From Aquiluna sp. (lineage in GTDB: Bacteria > Actinomycetota > Actinomycetes > Actinomycetales > Microbacteriaceae): a stretch of DNA of 39,817 bases. Shown here in pieces: positions 13,851 through 20,936 of this stretch. The stretch lies in assembly GCA_023260495.1 (NCBI GenBank), contig JALQVB010000002.1:1-39817 (forward strand), read 5' to 3'. The notes under the pieces were generated by a model. It made no database searches. It saw nothing but the letters and a program-made list of their open reading frames with translations, and was not told the origin of the DNA. How positions within the stretch are numbered: position 1 is the stretch's first letter; each line of letters begins with the position of its first letter. A program made the translations under genes and the position numbers.

Positions 13851-14675
13851 ATGCACCCGAGTGTGAATCCGGATTTCGCTACGGAGCTACTAGCCCCGGC
13901 GGGATTCGACGATGACAAATACACTCGCGGCACCGTCGGCTTTGTTACCGGCAGTGAAAAATACCCGGGTGCCGCACTACTTGGAATCAACTCAGCATAC
14001 GAACTTGGCATCGGCATGGTGCGCTACCTCGGTCCCCAGTCGGTATCCAATTTGGTGCTTTCGAACAGGCCCGAAACGGTGCTCGGCCTGGAGCGCGCTG
14101 CCGCACTGGTGCTAGGTTCCGGCATCGCCGATGACGATGGCGGTGAACAGGTTGCCAATCTATCTGCGGCAGTTTCGCTAGGCCTGCCGATGGTGATTGA
14201 TGCCGGCGCCATGCAACTTGTTGATCTTGGCTCAGTCAAATCCCCTTCCATCATCACCCCGCATCATGCCGAGGCGGTGCGGCTACTCAACAAGCTAGGT
14301 GAAGACTGGACCAAGGACGAGATTGCCAACGATGCCGAGGAAGCAGCCACAACGTTGGCCGAGAAGACCGGCCTTGCAGTCCTGCTCAAGGCCAATGTGA
14401 GCCACCTGGCTATTCCGGGGTTTGAGCCCATTCAATCAGGACCGGGCAGCACACATCTCGCCACTGCCGGCACCGGCGATGTTTTGGCCGGCATGATTGG
14501 CACGCTGATGGCTAAGGCCGCGGCTAAGAACATCGAGCTAACCCTGGGGTCGATTGCCGAGATCGCACTTATTGCCAACCAGCTCCACAGCGAGGCTGCG
14601 GAGTGGGCGGCAGAACGCGGCCAATTTGGTGCTAGCGCGGTGTGTGATGCCATTTCCTCGGTGGTTGCTGGGTGA
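13851..14675 (+). CDS. nnrD: ADP-dependent NAD(P)H-hydrate dehydratase
   Basis: A 274-aa cytoplasmic repair enzyme that converts damaged S-NAD(P)HX back to NAD(P)H using ADP. It has the ribokinase-like fold of the YjeF C-terminal domain: GTVGFVTGSEKYPGAA near the N-terminus, TPHHAE (136-141) and the anion-hole motif TAGTGD (205-210) followed by VLAGMIG. The epimerase half (NnrE), fused in many bacteria, is absent, so it would have to be encoded elsewhere. ATG 13851 is set by the TAGGCT box 6 bases upstream. The following membrane-protein gene starts with a GTG that overlaps the stop (GTGA), giving coupled translation of three genes to 15444. Confidence 0.9.
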   Translation: MHPSVNPDFATELLAPAGFDDDKYTRGTVGFVTGSEKYPGAALLGINSAYELGIGMVRYLGPQSVSNLVLSNRPETVLGLERAAALVLGSGIADDDGGEQVANLSAAVSLGLPMVIDAGAMQLVDLGSVKSPSIITPHHAEAVRLLNKLGEDWTKDEIANDAEEAATTLAEKTGLAVLLKANVSHLAIPGFEPIQSGPGSTHLATAGTGDVLAGMIGTLMAKAAAKNIELTLGSIAEIALIANQLHSEAAEWAAERGQFGASAVCDAISSVVAG

Positions 14676-15235
14676 AACAGCGGCTAATCCAGAGCTTCAA
14701 TCCCTGGGTAGTGGTCTTTGTGGGCATGGCCCTTTTTCATACCTGGCGCGGCAGCATCGCTGACATTGTGATTTTCGGAGTCGGGGCAGCGCTGATTCTG
14801 AGCCAGGTCTTCGGCATGTATTCGCTCGGGCTTGCCAAACAACCCACTTTCCCAACCTGGTCCATTGCACTTACAGTGCTGGTGAGCGCGGTGCTGTTAT
14901 ACATCTCGCCGCGGCACGAGCTTGTGAATTTTCTGGTGTTACTGGCTTATGTTCCCATCGGATTTGCTCTAGTGATGTATCGCGATCGAGTCCATCCGAC
15001 ACCATCCAGGCAGGACTTGCGGGGCAGGCTGGTTTGGGCAATCTGGGCGATAGCCTTTGCCCTGATTGAGCTGGCTGCCTACCTTGGCAGCAAGGTAGTG
15101 GGAGATTTCAGTGTCTACCCAACGATTTCGGTGCTGCTTGACCCAGTGCTCGATACACCCCTAGGCCGGGCTACCTTCGTTGCGCTTTGGTTGATGTCTG
15201 GTGTGTATTTGTTTGGTGTGCGGAGGCGGCGATGA
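14672..15235 (+). CDS. Polytopic membrane protein of unknown function, 187 aa
   Basis: I do not recognise this protein. About six hydrophobic helices can be seen (for example VVVFVGMALFHTW, IVIFGVGAALILSQVF, ALTVLVSAVLLYI, FLVLLAYVPIGFALVM, LVWAIWAIAFALIEL and FVALWLMSGVYLFGV), ending in an Arg-rich tail that should be cytoplasmic. No enzyme motif is visible. GTG 14672 overlaps the nnrD stop by 4 bases, and its own stop overlaps the next ATG in ATGA, so it is the middle gene of a tightly coupled operon. The organisation suggests steady co-expression with NnrD, not a proven shared role. Confidence 0.8.
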   Translation: MKQRLIQSFNPWVVVFVGMALFHTWRGSIADIVIFGVGAALILSQVFGMYSLGLAKQPTFPTWSIALTVLVSAVLLYISPRHELVNFLVLLAYVPIGFALVMYRDRVHPTPSRQDLRGRLVWAIWAIAFALIELAAYLGSKVVGDFSVYPTISVLLDPVLDTPLGRATFVALWLMSGVYLFGVRRRR

Positions 15236-15444
15236 CCCTTCCTCAGTTGATTGTGTTTGGTTATTTATTTTTTGTGGCTATCGGCATCGCGCTTGCGGCC
15301 GTGGGTCGGCTGCGACCAGAGCTTATTTCCCCACTGGGGCAGATGTTGAATTTCATCATGAGCCACAGGATTACCCGGATCGCGCTCTTTATTGTCTGGT
15401 GGTGGCTTGGCTGGCACTTCCTGGTTGGTGTGACAGTTCGCTAG
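15232..15444 (+). CDS. Small membrane protein, DUF6186-like, 70 aa
   Basis: A 70-aa protein with two hydrophobic helices. The C-terminal RIALFIVWWWLGWHFLV segment resembles, from memory, the WWWLGWH signature of the actinobacterial DUF6186 family. ATG 15232 overlaps the preceding stop (ATGA), which decides the start against the longer frame from 15187. Function is unknown. Its stop overlaps that of the convergent Pr6Pr gene at CTAG. Confidence 0.78.
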   Translation: MTLPQLIVFGYLFFVAIGIALAAVGRLRPELISPLGQMLNFIMSHRITRIALFIVWWWLGWHFLVGVTVR

Positions 15445-16088
15445 GAGCTCGAGAGAACCTTGATTGCGGCCAGGCGGAGCCCCAGCACAATAAAGCTCAA
15501 CCCAATGAAGGCAGCCGCAATCGCAAGAACATAGCTGATCATGCCACCGACTCCGATTTCACCGGTTGGGTTGATGAACCAGTAGGGCCACCAGCCATCG
15601 CTGAGCCCGCGGACCACCGAGAAGCCGAGCCAGGCCAGTGGGTAGAGAACTACCCACCAGGCCTTCTTCCAGGCTGGCTTGTACCCCTTGATGGAGAGTA
15701 GATAGTCAATGACGATGATGATCGGCGCGTAGGTGTGAATCACTAGGTTGGGAGGCCGCGGCCAGTCGTATCCGATATCCCTCGGATCCACAGCGCTGTC
15801 ACCGAGGAGGAGGTGATACACAACCCCGACCACGATCATGCTTACTGTTGCAATCAGCCGCCAGGTGTGGAGCCTGCCCGACTCGTCTTTGCCTTGCAGC
15901 AAGACCAGTCCGCTGATGGTCAGCACCACGCCTGCAAGGATTGAGGAATCGATTGAGAAGAAAGCGAAGTATTCAAAAGGCCGGAACAGACCAACTGAAA
16001 GTCTGTCTGACACCTGCCAGAGCACGCTTCCTAGCAGGGCTAGACCCAGCAGCAGGCGCAGTGTCCCGAATACTCCCTTGTATAGCAA
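15441..16088 (-). CDS. Pr6Pr-like integral membrane protein, 215 aa
   Basis: Six or so hydrophobic helices fill the sequence, with conserved-looking polar spots FFSIDSSIL near helix 2, YHLLLG, and IHTYAPIIIVIDYLL with a buried His. These match the Pr6Pr group (FAR-17a/AIG1-related) of actinobacterial membrane proteins, whose biochemical role is not established. Some eukaryotic relatives hydrolyse lipid esters, which is only a distant hint. TTG 16088 has AGGAGAG at 4 bases; this Shine-Dalgarno overlaps the stop codon of the upstream hydrolase gene, so translation is coupled. Confidence 0.78.
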   Translation of the reverse strand: MLYKGVFGTLRLLLGLALLGSVLWQVSDRLSVGLFRPFEYFAFFSIDSSILAGVVLTISGLVLLQGKDESGRLHTWRLIATVSMIVVGVVYHLLLGDSAVDPRDIGYDWPRPPNLVIHTYAPIIIVIDYLLSIKGYKPAWKKAWWVVLYPLAWLGFSVVRGLSDGWWPYWFINPTGEIGVGGMISYVLAIAAAFIGLSFIVLGLRLAAIKVLSSS

Positions 16089-16097
16089 GATGCTCTC

Positions 16098-17063
16098 CTA
16101 GTGTCTTGCTATAAAGCTAACCACGGCGCTCGCGAATTCCGCCGGAGACTCTTCGTTTGGAAGGTGGCCGGTTCGGGGGATAACAACCAGCTCGCTGCCG
16201 GCGATGATTCCGGCAACCTCCACAGAATCTGCAGTGTCTACAACGACATCACTATCTCCAGTTACGACAAGAGTTGGAACCGAAATCTCGGAAAGTCGCT
16301 CTGAAACGCCGGTATCCCTGGGTGCCCGATTGAACTCCCAGAAGGCCCGTTCCCAGCCCGCAATCTTTAGCGGCTGGGTATAGCCGGCAAGAGTCGCCTC
16401 GGTGACTTTGTTTTGGTCGTAGTAGCTGGCATAGAGCAGATCTAGGCCGCTGGTTGCAATGGATGAGACCAACAGCGGTCCCAGGTGGTCAAACTGTGGA
16501 ATGTAAAAAAGCCAGTTCAGCCAGCCGGGCGCACCACCACCAGATAGCACGGCTGGAGCAAAAAGAATCAGACCAGAGAGCTTGTCCTGATGGTCGACTG
16601 CGTAGCTGGCGGCTATCGCACCACCGGCAGAGTGGCCGAGTAGGTAGACGTCTTTCCCTTCGCCAAACGCAGCAATCAGCTCGTCTATTAGCTCGATTTG
16701 GCCCGGGGTGCCATAGGGATTTGTCTCCCAGCTCGTGGGTCGCTCGGTAAAGCCGAAGGCGGCCCGGTCGTAGGCAACAACAAATCCAATTTCACCAAGC
16801 GGCTCGAGCACATCTTTGTAAGAGTAGGCACTGGCTCCGAAGCCGTGCAGCAACACAATCAGCTTTTGGGAGCTCGGGTCCCCAGCAGTCGCATAGTGCA
16901 CATCGTGGCCAGCTAGCTCAATCCAGCGAGATTGCCCATCCCAGATCTCTTCTGCAGCCTGCTCCTTGGTGAGGGTGCCAGAGGTTGAGACCGGGACCAG
17001 GAAGGGGCCAACAGCAAGTAATGCAAGCAGAGCAAGGCCAGCAATCCGCAATCTCTTTCTCAT
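16098..17063 (-). CDS. Membrane-anchored alpha/beta hydrolase
   Basis: A 321-aa hydrolase with an N-terminal signal anchor (RKRLRIAGLALLALLAVG) that places the enzyme on the outer face of the membrane or releases it. The nucleophile elbow is LLGHSAGG, the acid is the Asp of VVTGDSDVVVD and the His is in PRTGHLPNEESP, with an oxyanion HGFGAS segment, giving a full triad. It resembles the proline iminopeptidase/haloperoxidase-type branch; the substrate is unknown, perhaps a lipid or ester. ATG 17063 is chosen because it starts directly with the basic n-region; GTG 17084 is possible. It is co-transcribed with the Pr6Pr gene and divergent from the dehydrogenase gene. Confidence 0.85.
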   Translation of the reverse strand: MRKRLRIAGLALLALLAVGPFLVPVSTSGTLTKEQAAEEIWDGQSRWIELAGHDVHYATAGDPSSQKLIVLLHGFGASAYSYKDVLEPLGEIGFVVAYDRAAFGFTERPTSWETNPYGTPGQIELIDELIAAFGEGKDVYLLGHSAGGAIAASYAVDHQDKLSGLILFAPAVLSGGGAPGWLNWLFYIPQFDHLGPLLVSSIATSGLDLLYASYYDQNKVTEATLAGYTQPLKIAGWERAFWEFNRAPRDTGVSERLSEISVPTLVVTGDSDVVVDTADSVEVAGIIAGSELVVIPRTGHLPNEESPAEFASAVVSFIARH

Positions 17064-17133
17064 GATGAGGTCAACATTAATCACGTGCCCTAAGTTCCCC
17101 TAGTGTTAGAGGGTTAGTTTTCAAGGAGCGACA

Positions 17134-18177
17134 ATGTCCACAACGCAAGCAATTTTGACCCCCGCACCCGGCGCGCCTTTTGAGAAGGGCGAGGTGCCAC
17201 TTCCTGAGTTGGGGTCTGACATGGTCGCCATCAGCATCAAGTACTCGGGCATCTGTCACAGCGACATTCACCAGGCGAGAGACGAGTGGTTTGAAGGCAT
17301 CTTCCCAATGGTGCCGGGTCACGAGATTGTCGGCGAAGTGACTGCAGTTGGTTCTGCTGTTACCAAGTTCAAGGTGGGCGACCGAGTCGGAGTCGGCACC
17401 TTCGTTGATTCGTGCGGCGAGTGCGCACCCTGCAAGGCAGGCCAGGAAAACTTCTGTCGCACCGGCAACGTGCAGACCTACAACGGTCGCCAGTATGACG
17501 GCAACCCTACCTACGGCGGCTATGCAAAGGATGTTGTGGTCAAGGAAGCTTATGTGCTTTCGGTTCCAGAAAACATCGACTATGCCGCAAGCGCCCCATT
17601 GCTGTGCGCCGGCATCACGGTTTACACACCACTGAAGCACTGGGGTGTGAAGCCAGGCACGAGGGTTGGTGTGATCGGCCTTGGTGGTCTTGGTCACATG
17701 GCCGTGAAGTTTGCCGTTGCCATGGGGGCCGAGGTCTACGTCTTGGGTCGCTCCAAGTCGAAGGCTGATGACGCCAAGCGGATGGGTGCCCAGGACTACC
17801 TCATCACCAATGAAATCTTCGAGACCCACCAGAACTTCTTTGATCTGTTGCTGAATACCACCAGCGCAGATTTGGACCTGGACAACCTCTTACGGACGCT
17901 AAATGTTGGTGGAACCCTGGTCTACTTGGGCATCTCTGGGTCGCCTCAGCAGTTCAACGCTATGAACGTGGTTACCAGCCTCAGGTCGATTGCTGGAATC
18001 AACACCGGCAACATCGCCGACACTCAGGAAATGCTGGATTTCTGTGGTGAGCACAACATCGTCAGCGACATCGAGCTGCTCGATTGCAGCGACGCTTCAG
18101 CAGTAGATGAGGCCTACAGGCGAGTTGTTGACTCAGATGTGCGCTACCGCTTTGTAATCGACTCGAGCACCATCTAG
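17134..18177 (+). CDS. Zinc-dependent alcohol dehydrogenase, CAD/YahK type
   Basis: A 347-aa medium-chain dehydrogenase/reductase that interconverts alcohols and aldehydes with NAD(P). Catalytic zinc ligands are C41, H63 and E64 (GHE motif) and C158; structural zinc cysteines are C94, C97, C100 and C108. The nucleotide-binding motif is GLGGLG (182-187). The pattern CHSDIHQAR and the overall order fit the cinnamyl-alcohol dehydrogenase branch, often NADP-dependent with broad aldehyde specificity (family knowledge). ATG 17134 has AAGGAG (17123-17128) at 5 bases. The aldo-keto reductase follows after 9 bases, suggesting a joint carbonyl-reducing operon. Confidence 0.92.
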   Translation: MSTTQAILTPAPGAPFEKGEVPLPELGSDMVAISIKYSGICHSDIHQARDEWFEGIFPMVPGHEIVGEVTAVGSAVTKFKVGDRVGVGTFVDSCGECAPCKAGQENFCRTGNVQTYNGRQYDGNPTYGGYAKDVVVKEAYVLSVPENIDYAASAPLLCAGITVYTPLKHWGVKPGTRVGVIGLGGLGHMAVKFAVAMGAEVYVLGRSKSKADDAKRMGAQDYLITNEIFETHQNFFDLLLNTTSADLDLDNLLRTLNVGGTLVYLGISGSPQQFNAMNVVTSLRSIAGINTGNIADTQEMLDFCGEHNIVSDIELLDCSDASAVDEAYRRVVDSDVRYRFVIDSSTI

Positions 18178-18186
18178 GAGGTCGCA

Positions 18187-19143
18187 ATGAAGAGTCACAG
18201 ACTGGGAAACAGACAGGTATCCGCTATTGGAATTGGCTGCATGAACCCATCTTGGGCATGGGCAAACGGAGCAGCACTAGACCCGGTTCGTCGCTACGAG
18301 GAAGCCATCCCTGCCCTTCAGGCCGGTATGGATGCAGGGATCACCCTGTTTGACACCGCTGACATCTATGCCCCCACCTGGGACACCATGGGTCACAATG
18401 AGGAATTTGTGGCTGAGGCGCTAAGAACTTGGAGTGGCTCCGCAGAGCAGAAGGCCAACATTGTGATTGCCACCAAGGGCGGCATCACCCGTGCCGAGGG
18501 TGAAGTCTGGGGCAGAAACGGCTCGCTCGACTACCTGGTGGCGGCTGCCGAGGCCTCCGCTAAGCGCCTTGGTGTGGACAAGATCGACCTGTGGCAACAT
18601 CACCGACTAGACCCATCCATCGACTTCGAGACCCAGTTCGAGAACGTGCTTGAGCTAAAGGCCAGAGGTTTGGTGGATCAGATCGGTGTATCCAACTACG
18701 ACGCCAAGCAGCTAGAGACTGCAGTCAAACTGGGCGGCACCCCCGACGAAGGAGGAGTGGTGTCGGTCCAGAACGAATTTTCACCTCGCTACCGCCATGA
18801 TCTTGATGTGCTAGAGGTGTGCGAGCGCTTCGGCATTACCTTCCTGCCTTGGTGCCCACTGGGTGGAGTTCGGACTAAGAACGAGATTGCCGGGGCGAGT
18901 GCCTTCGAAGAGGTCGGCCAGAAGCTAGGCGCTTCGCCATTTGCGGTGGCACTTGCATGGGAGCGGAAGTATTCGCCAGCAGTGTTGCCAATACCGGGGG
19001 CGACAAGAACCGAGACGGTTCTTGATTGCGCCTCGAGTGCCGAGATTGAACTAAGCGACGAGGACTTTGCCTACTTGAGTGCGAACCTCCCCGAAGAGGG
19101 AGAGTACTCGAGTGAACTGCTACCTAAGCCCGCGTATCGCTGA
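18187..19143 (+). CDS. Aldo-keto reductase, 318 aa
   Basis: A cytoplasmic NADPH-type oxidoreductase with the TIM-barrel aldo-keto reductase fold. The catalytic set is D56 and Y61 (FDTADIYA), K97 (IATKGG) and H138/H139 (LWQHHRLD), where the usual His follows beta strand 4. The late segment VLPIPGATRTETV forms the cofactor phosphate site. It resembles the plant-auxin-induced/YajO-like branch. AGGAGG (18176-18181) overlaps the stop of the alcohol dehydrogenase gene, at 5 bases from ATG 18187, so the two are co-translated. A role in detoxifying or using aldehydes is a reasonable inference; the substrate is not known. Confidence 0.9.
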   Translation: MKSHRLGNRQVSAIGIGCMNPSWAWANGAALDPVRRYEEAIPALQAGMDAGITLFDTADIYAPTWDTMGHNEEFVAEALRTWSGSAEQKANIVIATKGGITRAEGEVWGRNGSLDYLVAAAEASAKRLGVDKIDLWQHHRLDPSIDFETQFENVLELKARGLVDQIGVSNYDAKQLETAVKLGGTPDEGGVVSVQNEFSPRYRHDLDVLEVCERFGITFLPWCPLGGVRTKNEIAGASAFEEVGQKLGASPFAVALAWERKYSPAVLPIPGATRTETVLDCASSAEIELSDEDFAYLSANLPEEGEYSSELLPKPAYR

Positions 19144-19253
19144 TTGGGAGTTATCTGACTCATTCCTGAGAGTCTGCTGGAATGTAACCTTTTTGGGACA
19201 CTATCTCAATAATCTTGAATCAAGCACAGGGTGTGCAGAGACGAGAAGAACAG

Positions 19254-19943
19254 ATGAGAAAGCAAGCTCTAGGAATAGTCGCCACCGTATCGGTCTTGGC
19301 CTTGGCCGGCTGTTCCACAGAAACGATCGATCTATCTCCGGAAGCCAATGCTGCTGAGACGGCGATTGCCGCCGAAGCTCAAGCCACCGAGTCTCCCACC
19401 CCGACCGAATCGACCAGCATCGCTGAGCCAATGACAGATGTCGAACTCGTGCTGATGGCTCTGATGGGTCCGGAAGGTGAGTACGCAGCGGGTGCAAGCT
19501 ACGCCGCCGTGCTTGACACATTTGGCGATGTCGAGCCATACGCCAGCATCTACCAGGCAGAACTTCGCCATGCTGACGCGCTAGTCCGTCAGCTTGAACG
19601 CCTGGGAGCAGAGGTTCCAGAGAACCCCTACACCGGCGCCATTGAGGCACCGGCAGATCTTCAGACCGCCGCCGAAGCCTGGGCAGAGGGTGAAATCCTA
19701 AACGTCGAACTCTATGACTTCTTGATTTCACAGACGGACGATGCACAGCTGATCAAGGTCTTCGAGAACCTCCGTGCGGCTTCCCTAGACATGCACCTGC
19801 CTGCCTTTGAGGCAGCCGCGGAAAATGGCGGCACCTTGGACTCAATGATGGACTTTGGCCACAGGGATGGCGGCATGGGCATGGACGACATGCACTCAAC
19901 CGACGCTAGTGGTGGGGGCCGCCGTCTAGGCAAGAGTGCCTAG
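19254..19943 (+). CDS. Ferritin-like DUF2202-type lipoprotein
   Basis: A 229-aa exported lipoprotein: n-region MRKQ, a hydrophobic stretch, and a lipobox LAGC with C20 as the lipidated residue. A Thr/Pro/Glu-rich spacer (about 40-58) precedes a four-helix domain with EGEYAAGASYAAVLDTFG, YQAELRHADALVRQLERLG and EGEILNVELYDFL. These hold the paired Glu and ExxH-like residues of ferritin-like DUF2202 proteins. The C-terminal tail is rich in Met, His, Asp and Gly (FGHRDGGMGMDDMHS), suggesting metal binding outside the membrane. ATG 19254 is chosen because it starts the signal peptide and has AGAAGAA ahead of it. It ends before a strong bidirectional terminator. Function is not established; iron or copper handling is a guess. 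Confidence 0.8.
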   Translation: MRKQALGIVATVSVLALAGCSTETIDLSPEANAAETAIAAEAQATESPTPTESTSIAEPMTDVELVLMALMGPEGEYAAGASYAAVLDTFGDVEPYASIYQAELRHADALVRQLERLGAEVPENPYTGAIEAPADLQTAAEAWAEGEILNVELYDFLISQTDDAQLIKVFENLRAASLDMHLPAFEAAAENGGTLDSMMDFGHRDGGMGMDDMHSTDASGGGRRLGKSA

Positions 19944-19954
19944 CACCTCAGCAA

Positions 19955-19978
19955 AAAGCCCCGGGCAACCGGGGCTTT
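19955..19978. terminator. Bidirectional intrinsic terminator
   Basis: AAAGCCCCGG-GCAA-CCGGGGCTTT is a 10-bp perfect stem with a 4-base loop between two convergent genes. The minus-strand side ends in CTTTTTG, and the plus side is followed by AGCTTTT. It is the only convergent junction here with a spacer and a hairpin. Confidence 0.9.
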
Positions 19979-19983
19979 AGCTT

Positions 19984-20892
19984 TTAGCCAACCTCTTGGA
20001 GACGTCTGCCTCTGGTGTGCTCTGGCTTGCACTCGAGGTTTGCCGGGTCTTCGTTGCAGCTATCGCAGAGCAAAATTAGATCGCGGCAACCGAGGTTGGA
20101 GCAATTTCGGAACTCCGATGTCTTGCCGCCACATGCCTCACACTCACCAATCGTGACCGCGTCCTTGGAAAAGTCCATCTTCATGCGGCTGTCGAATACA
20201 TAGAGCGAGCCTTCCCAGAGACCCTTGTCGCGGTAGCGCTCACCGTAGCGCACGATGCCACCTTCAATTTGGTAGACCTCTTGGAAGCCACGATTGATCA
20301 TCACGGCGCTGAGAATCTCGCAGCGAATTCCGCCGGTGCAGTAGGTAACAATTGGCTTGTCCTTGAGATGGTCATACTTCCCACTCTCAAGTTCCTGAAT
20401 GAAGTCGTGAGTGGTTTGTACGTTCGGAACTACCGCATTTTTGAACTTGCCAATCTTTGCCTCAAAGGCGTTGCGCCCATCGAAGAAGACAACGTCGTCA
20501 CCGCGCTCTTCGACTAGCTTGTTCACCTCGGCAGGCTTTAGGTGCTTTCCACCGTTCTTGATGCCGCTCTTGGCAACTTCGATTTCCTCCGGTGTGGTGA
20601 AGGCAACGAGCTCCTTGCGCACCTTCACGCTAAGGCGAGGGAAGTCGTTGCCGGTTCCTTCGGACCATTTGAAGTCGGTCTTGCCAAATCCCGGATACTC
20701 CTTCGTCTCGCGACAGTATTTCTTGAGATCTTCCATGTCGCCACCAAGCGTGCCATTGATGCCGTGCTTGGAAATGAGGATGCGACCCTTTAGATTCAGC
20801 GAGCGACAGAGCGCGCGCTGCCACAGCATTACCGCCTTCGGGTCTTCAACCGGAGCGAAGGCGTAGTAAAGAATGATTTTGTTTAGAGACAT
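19984..20892 (-). CDS. trhO: tRNA uridine(34) hydroxylase, rhodanese type
   Basis: A 302-aa enzyme that makes 5-hydroxyuridine at wobble position 34 of certain tRNAs using oxygen. The N-terminal ferredoxin-like part carries GRILISKHGINGTLGG. A rhodanese domain follows with active-site C185 in YCTGGIRCE. The C-terminal tail has a Cys-rich cluster (CEACGG, CSNLGC, LLCDSC, LEC) that is probably zinc-binding. All are features of the TrhO/UPF0176 family, and the length is normal. ATG 20892 or GTG 20895 may start it: a minus-strand TAAACT box ends 8 and 5 bases before them, and there is no clear Shine-Dalgarno. It is divergent from the peptidase gene. Confidence 0.92.
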   Translation of the reverse strand: MSLNKIILYYAFAPVEDPKAVMLWQRALCRSLNLKGRILISKHGINGTLGGDMEDLKKYCRETKEYPGFGKTDFKWSEGTGNDFPRLSVKVRKELVAFTTPEEIEVAKSGIKNGGKHLKPAEVNKLVEERGDDVVFFDGRNAFEAKIGKFKNAVVPNVQTTHDFIQELESGKYDHLKDKPIVTYCTGGIRCEILSAVMINRGFQEVYQIEGGIVRYGERYRDKGLWEGSLYVFDSRMKMDFSKDAVTIGECEACGGKTSEFRNCSNLGCRDLILLCDSCNEDPANLECKPEHTRGRRLQEVG

Positions 20893-20900
20893 CACTTCCC

Positions 20901-20906
20901 AGTTTA
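20901..20906 (-). promoter_or_regulatory. -10 box of trhO
   Basis: TAAACT on the minus strand, 5 bases before GTG 20895 and 8 before ATG 20892. The mRNA would have almost no leader. Confidence 0.45.
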
Positions 20907-20923
20907 GACCTCAGAGCACTGCC

Positions 20924-20929
20924 TAGACT
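20924..20929 (+). promoter_or_regulatory. -10 box of leaderless M13 peptidase gene
   Basis: TAGACT, 7 bases before ATG 20937. The interval AGAGAGC has no usable Shine-Dalgarno. Confidence 0.55.
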
Positions 20930-20936
20930 AGAGAGC

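Noticed and set aside
17077..17829. 250-aa minus-strand frame opposite the alcohol dehydrogenase
   Set aside because: The plus strand has full zinc and cofactor motifs with a Shine-Dalgarno; the antisense frame has no recognisable features.
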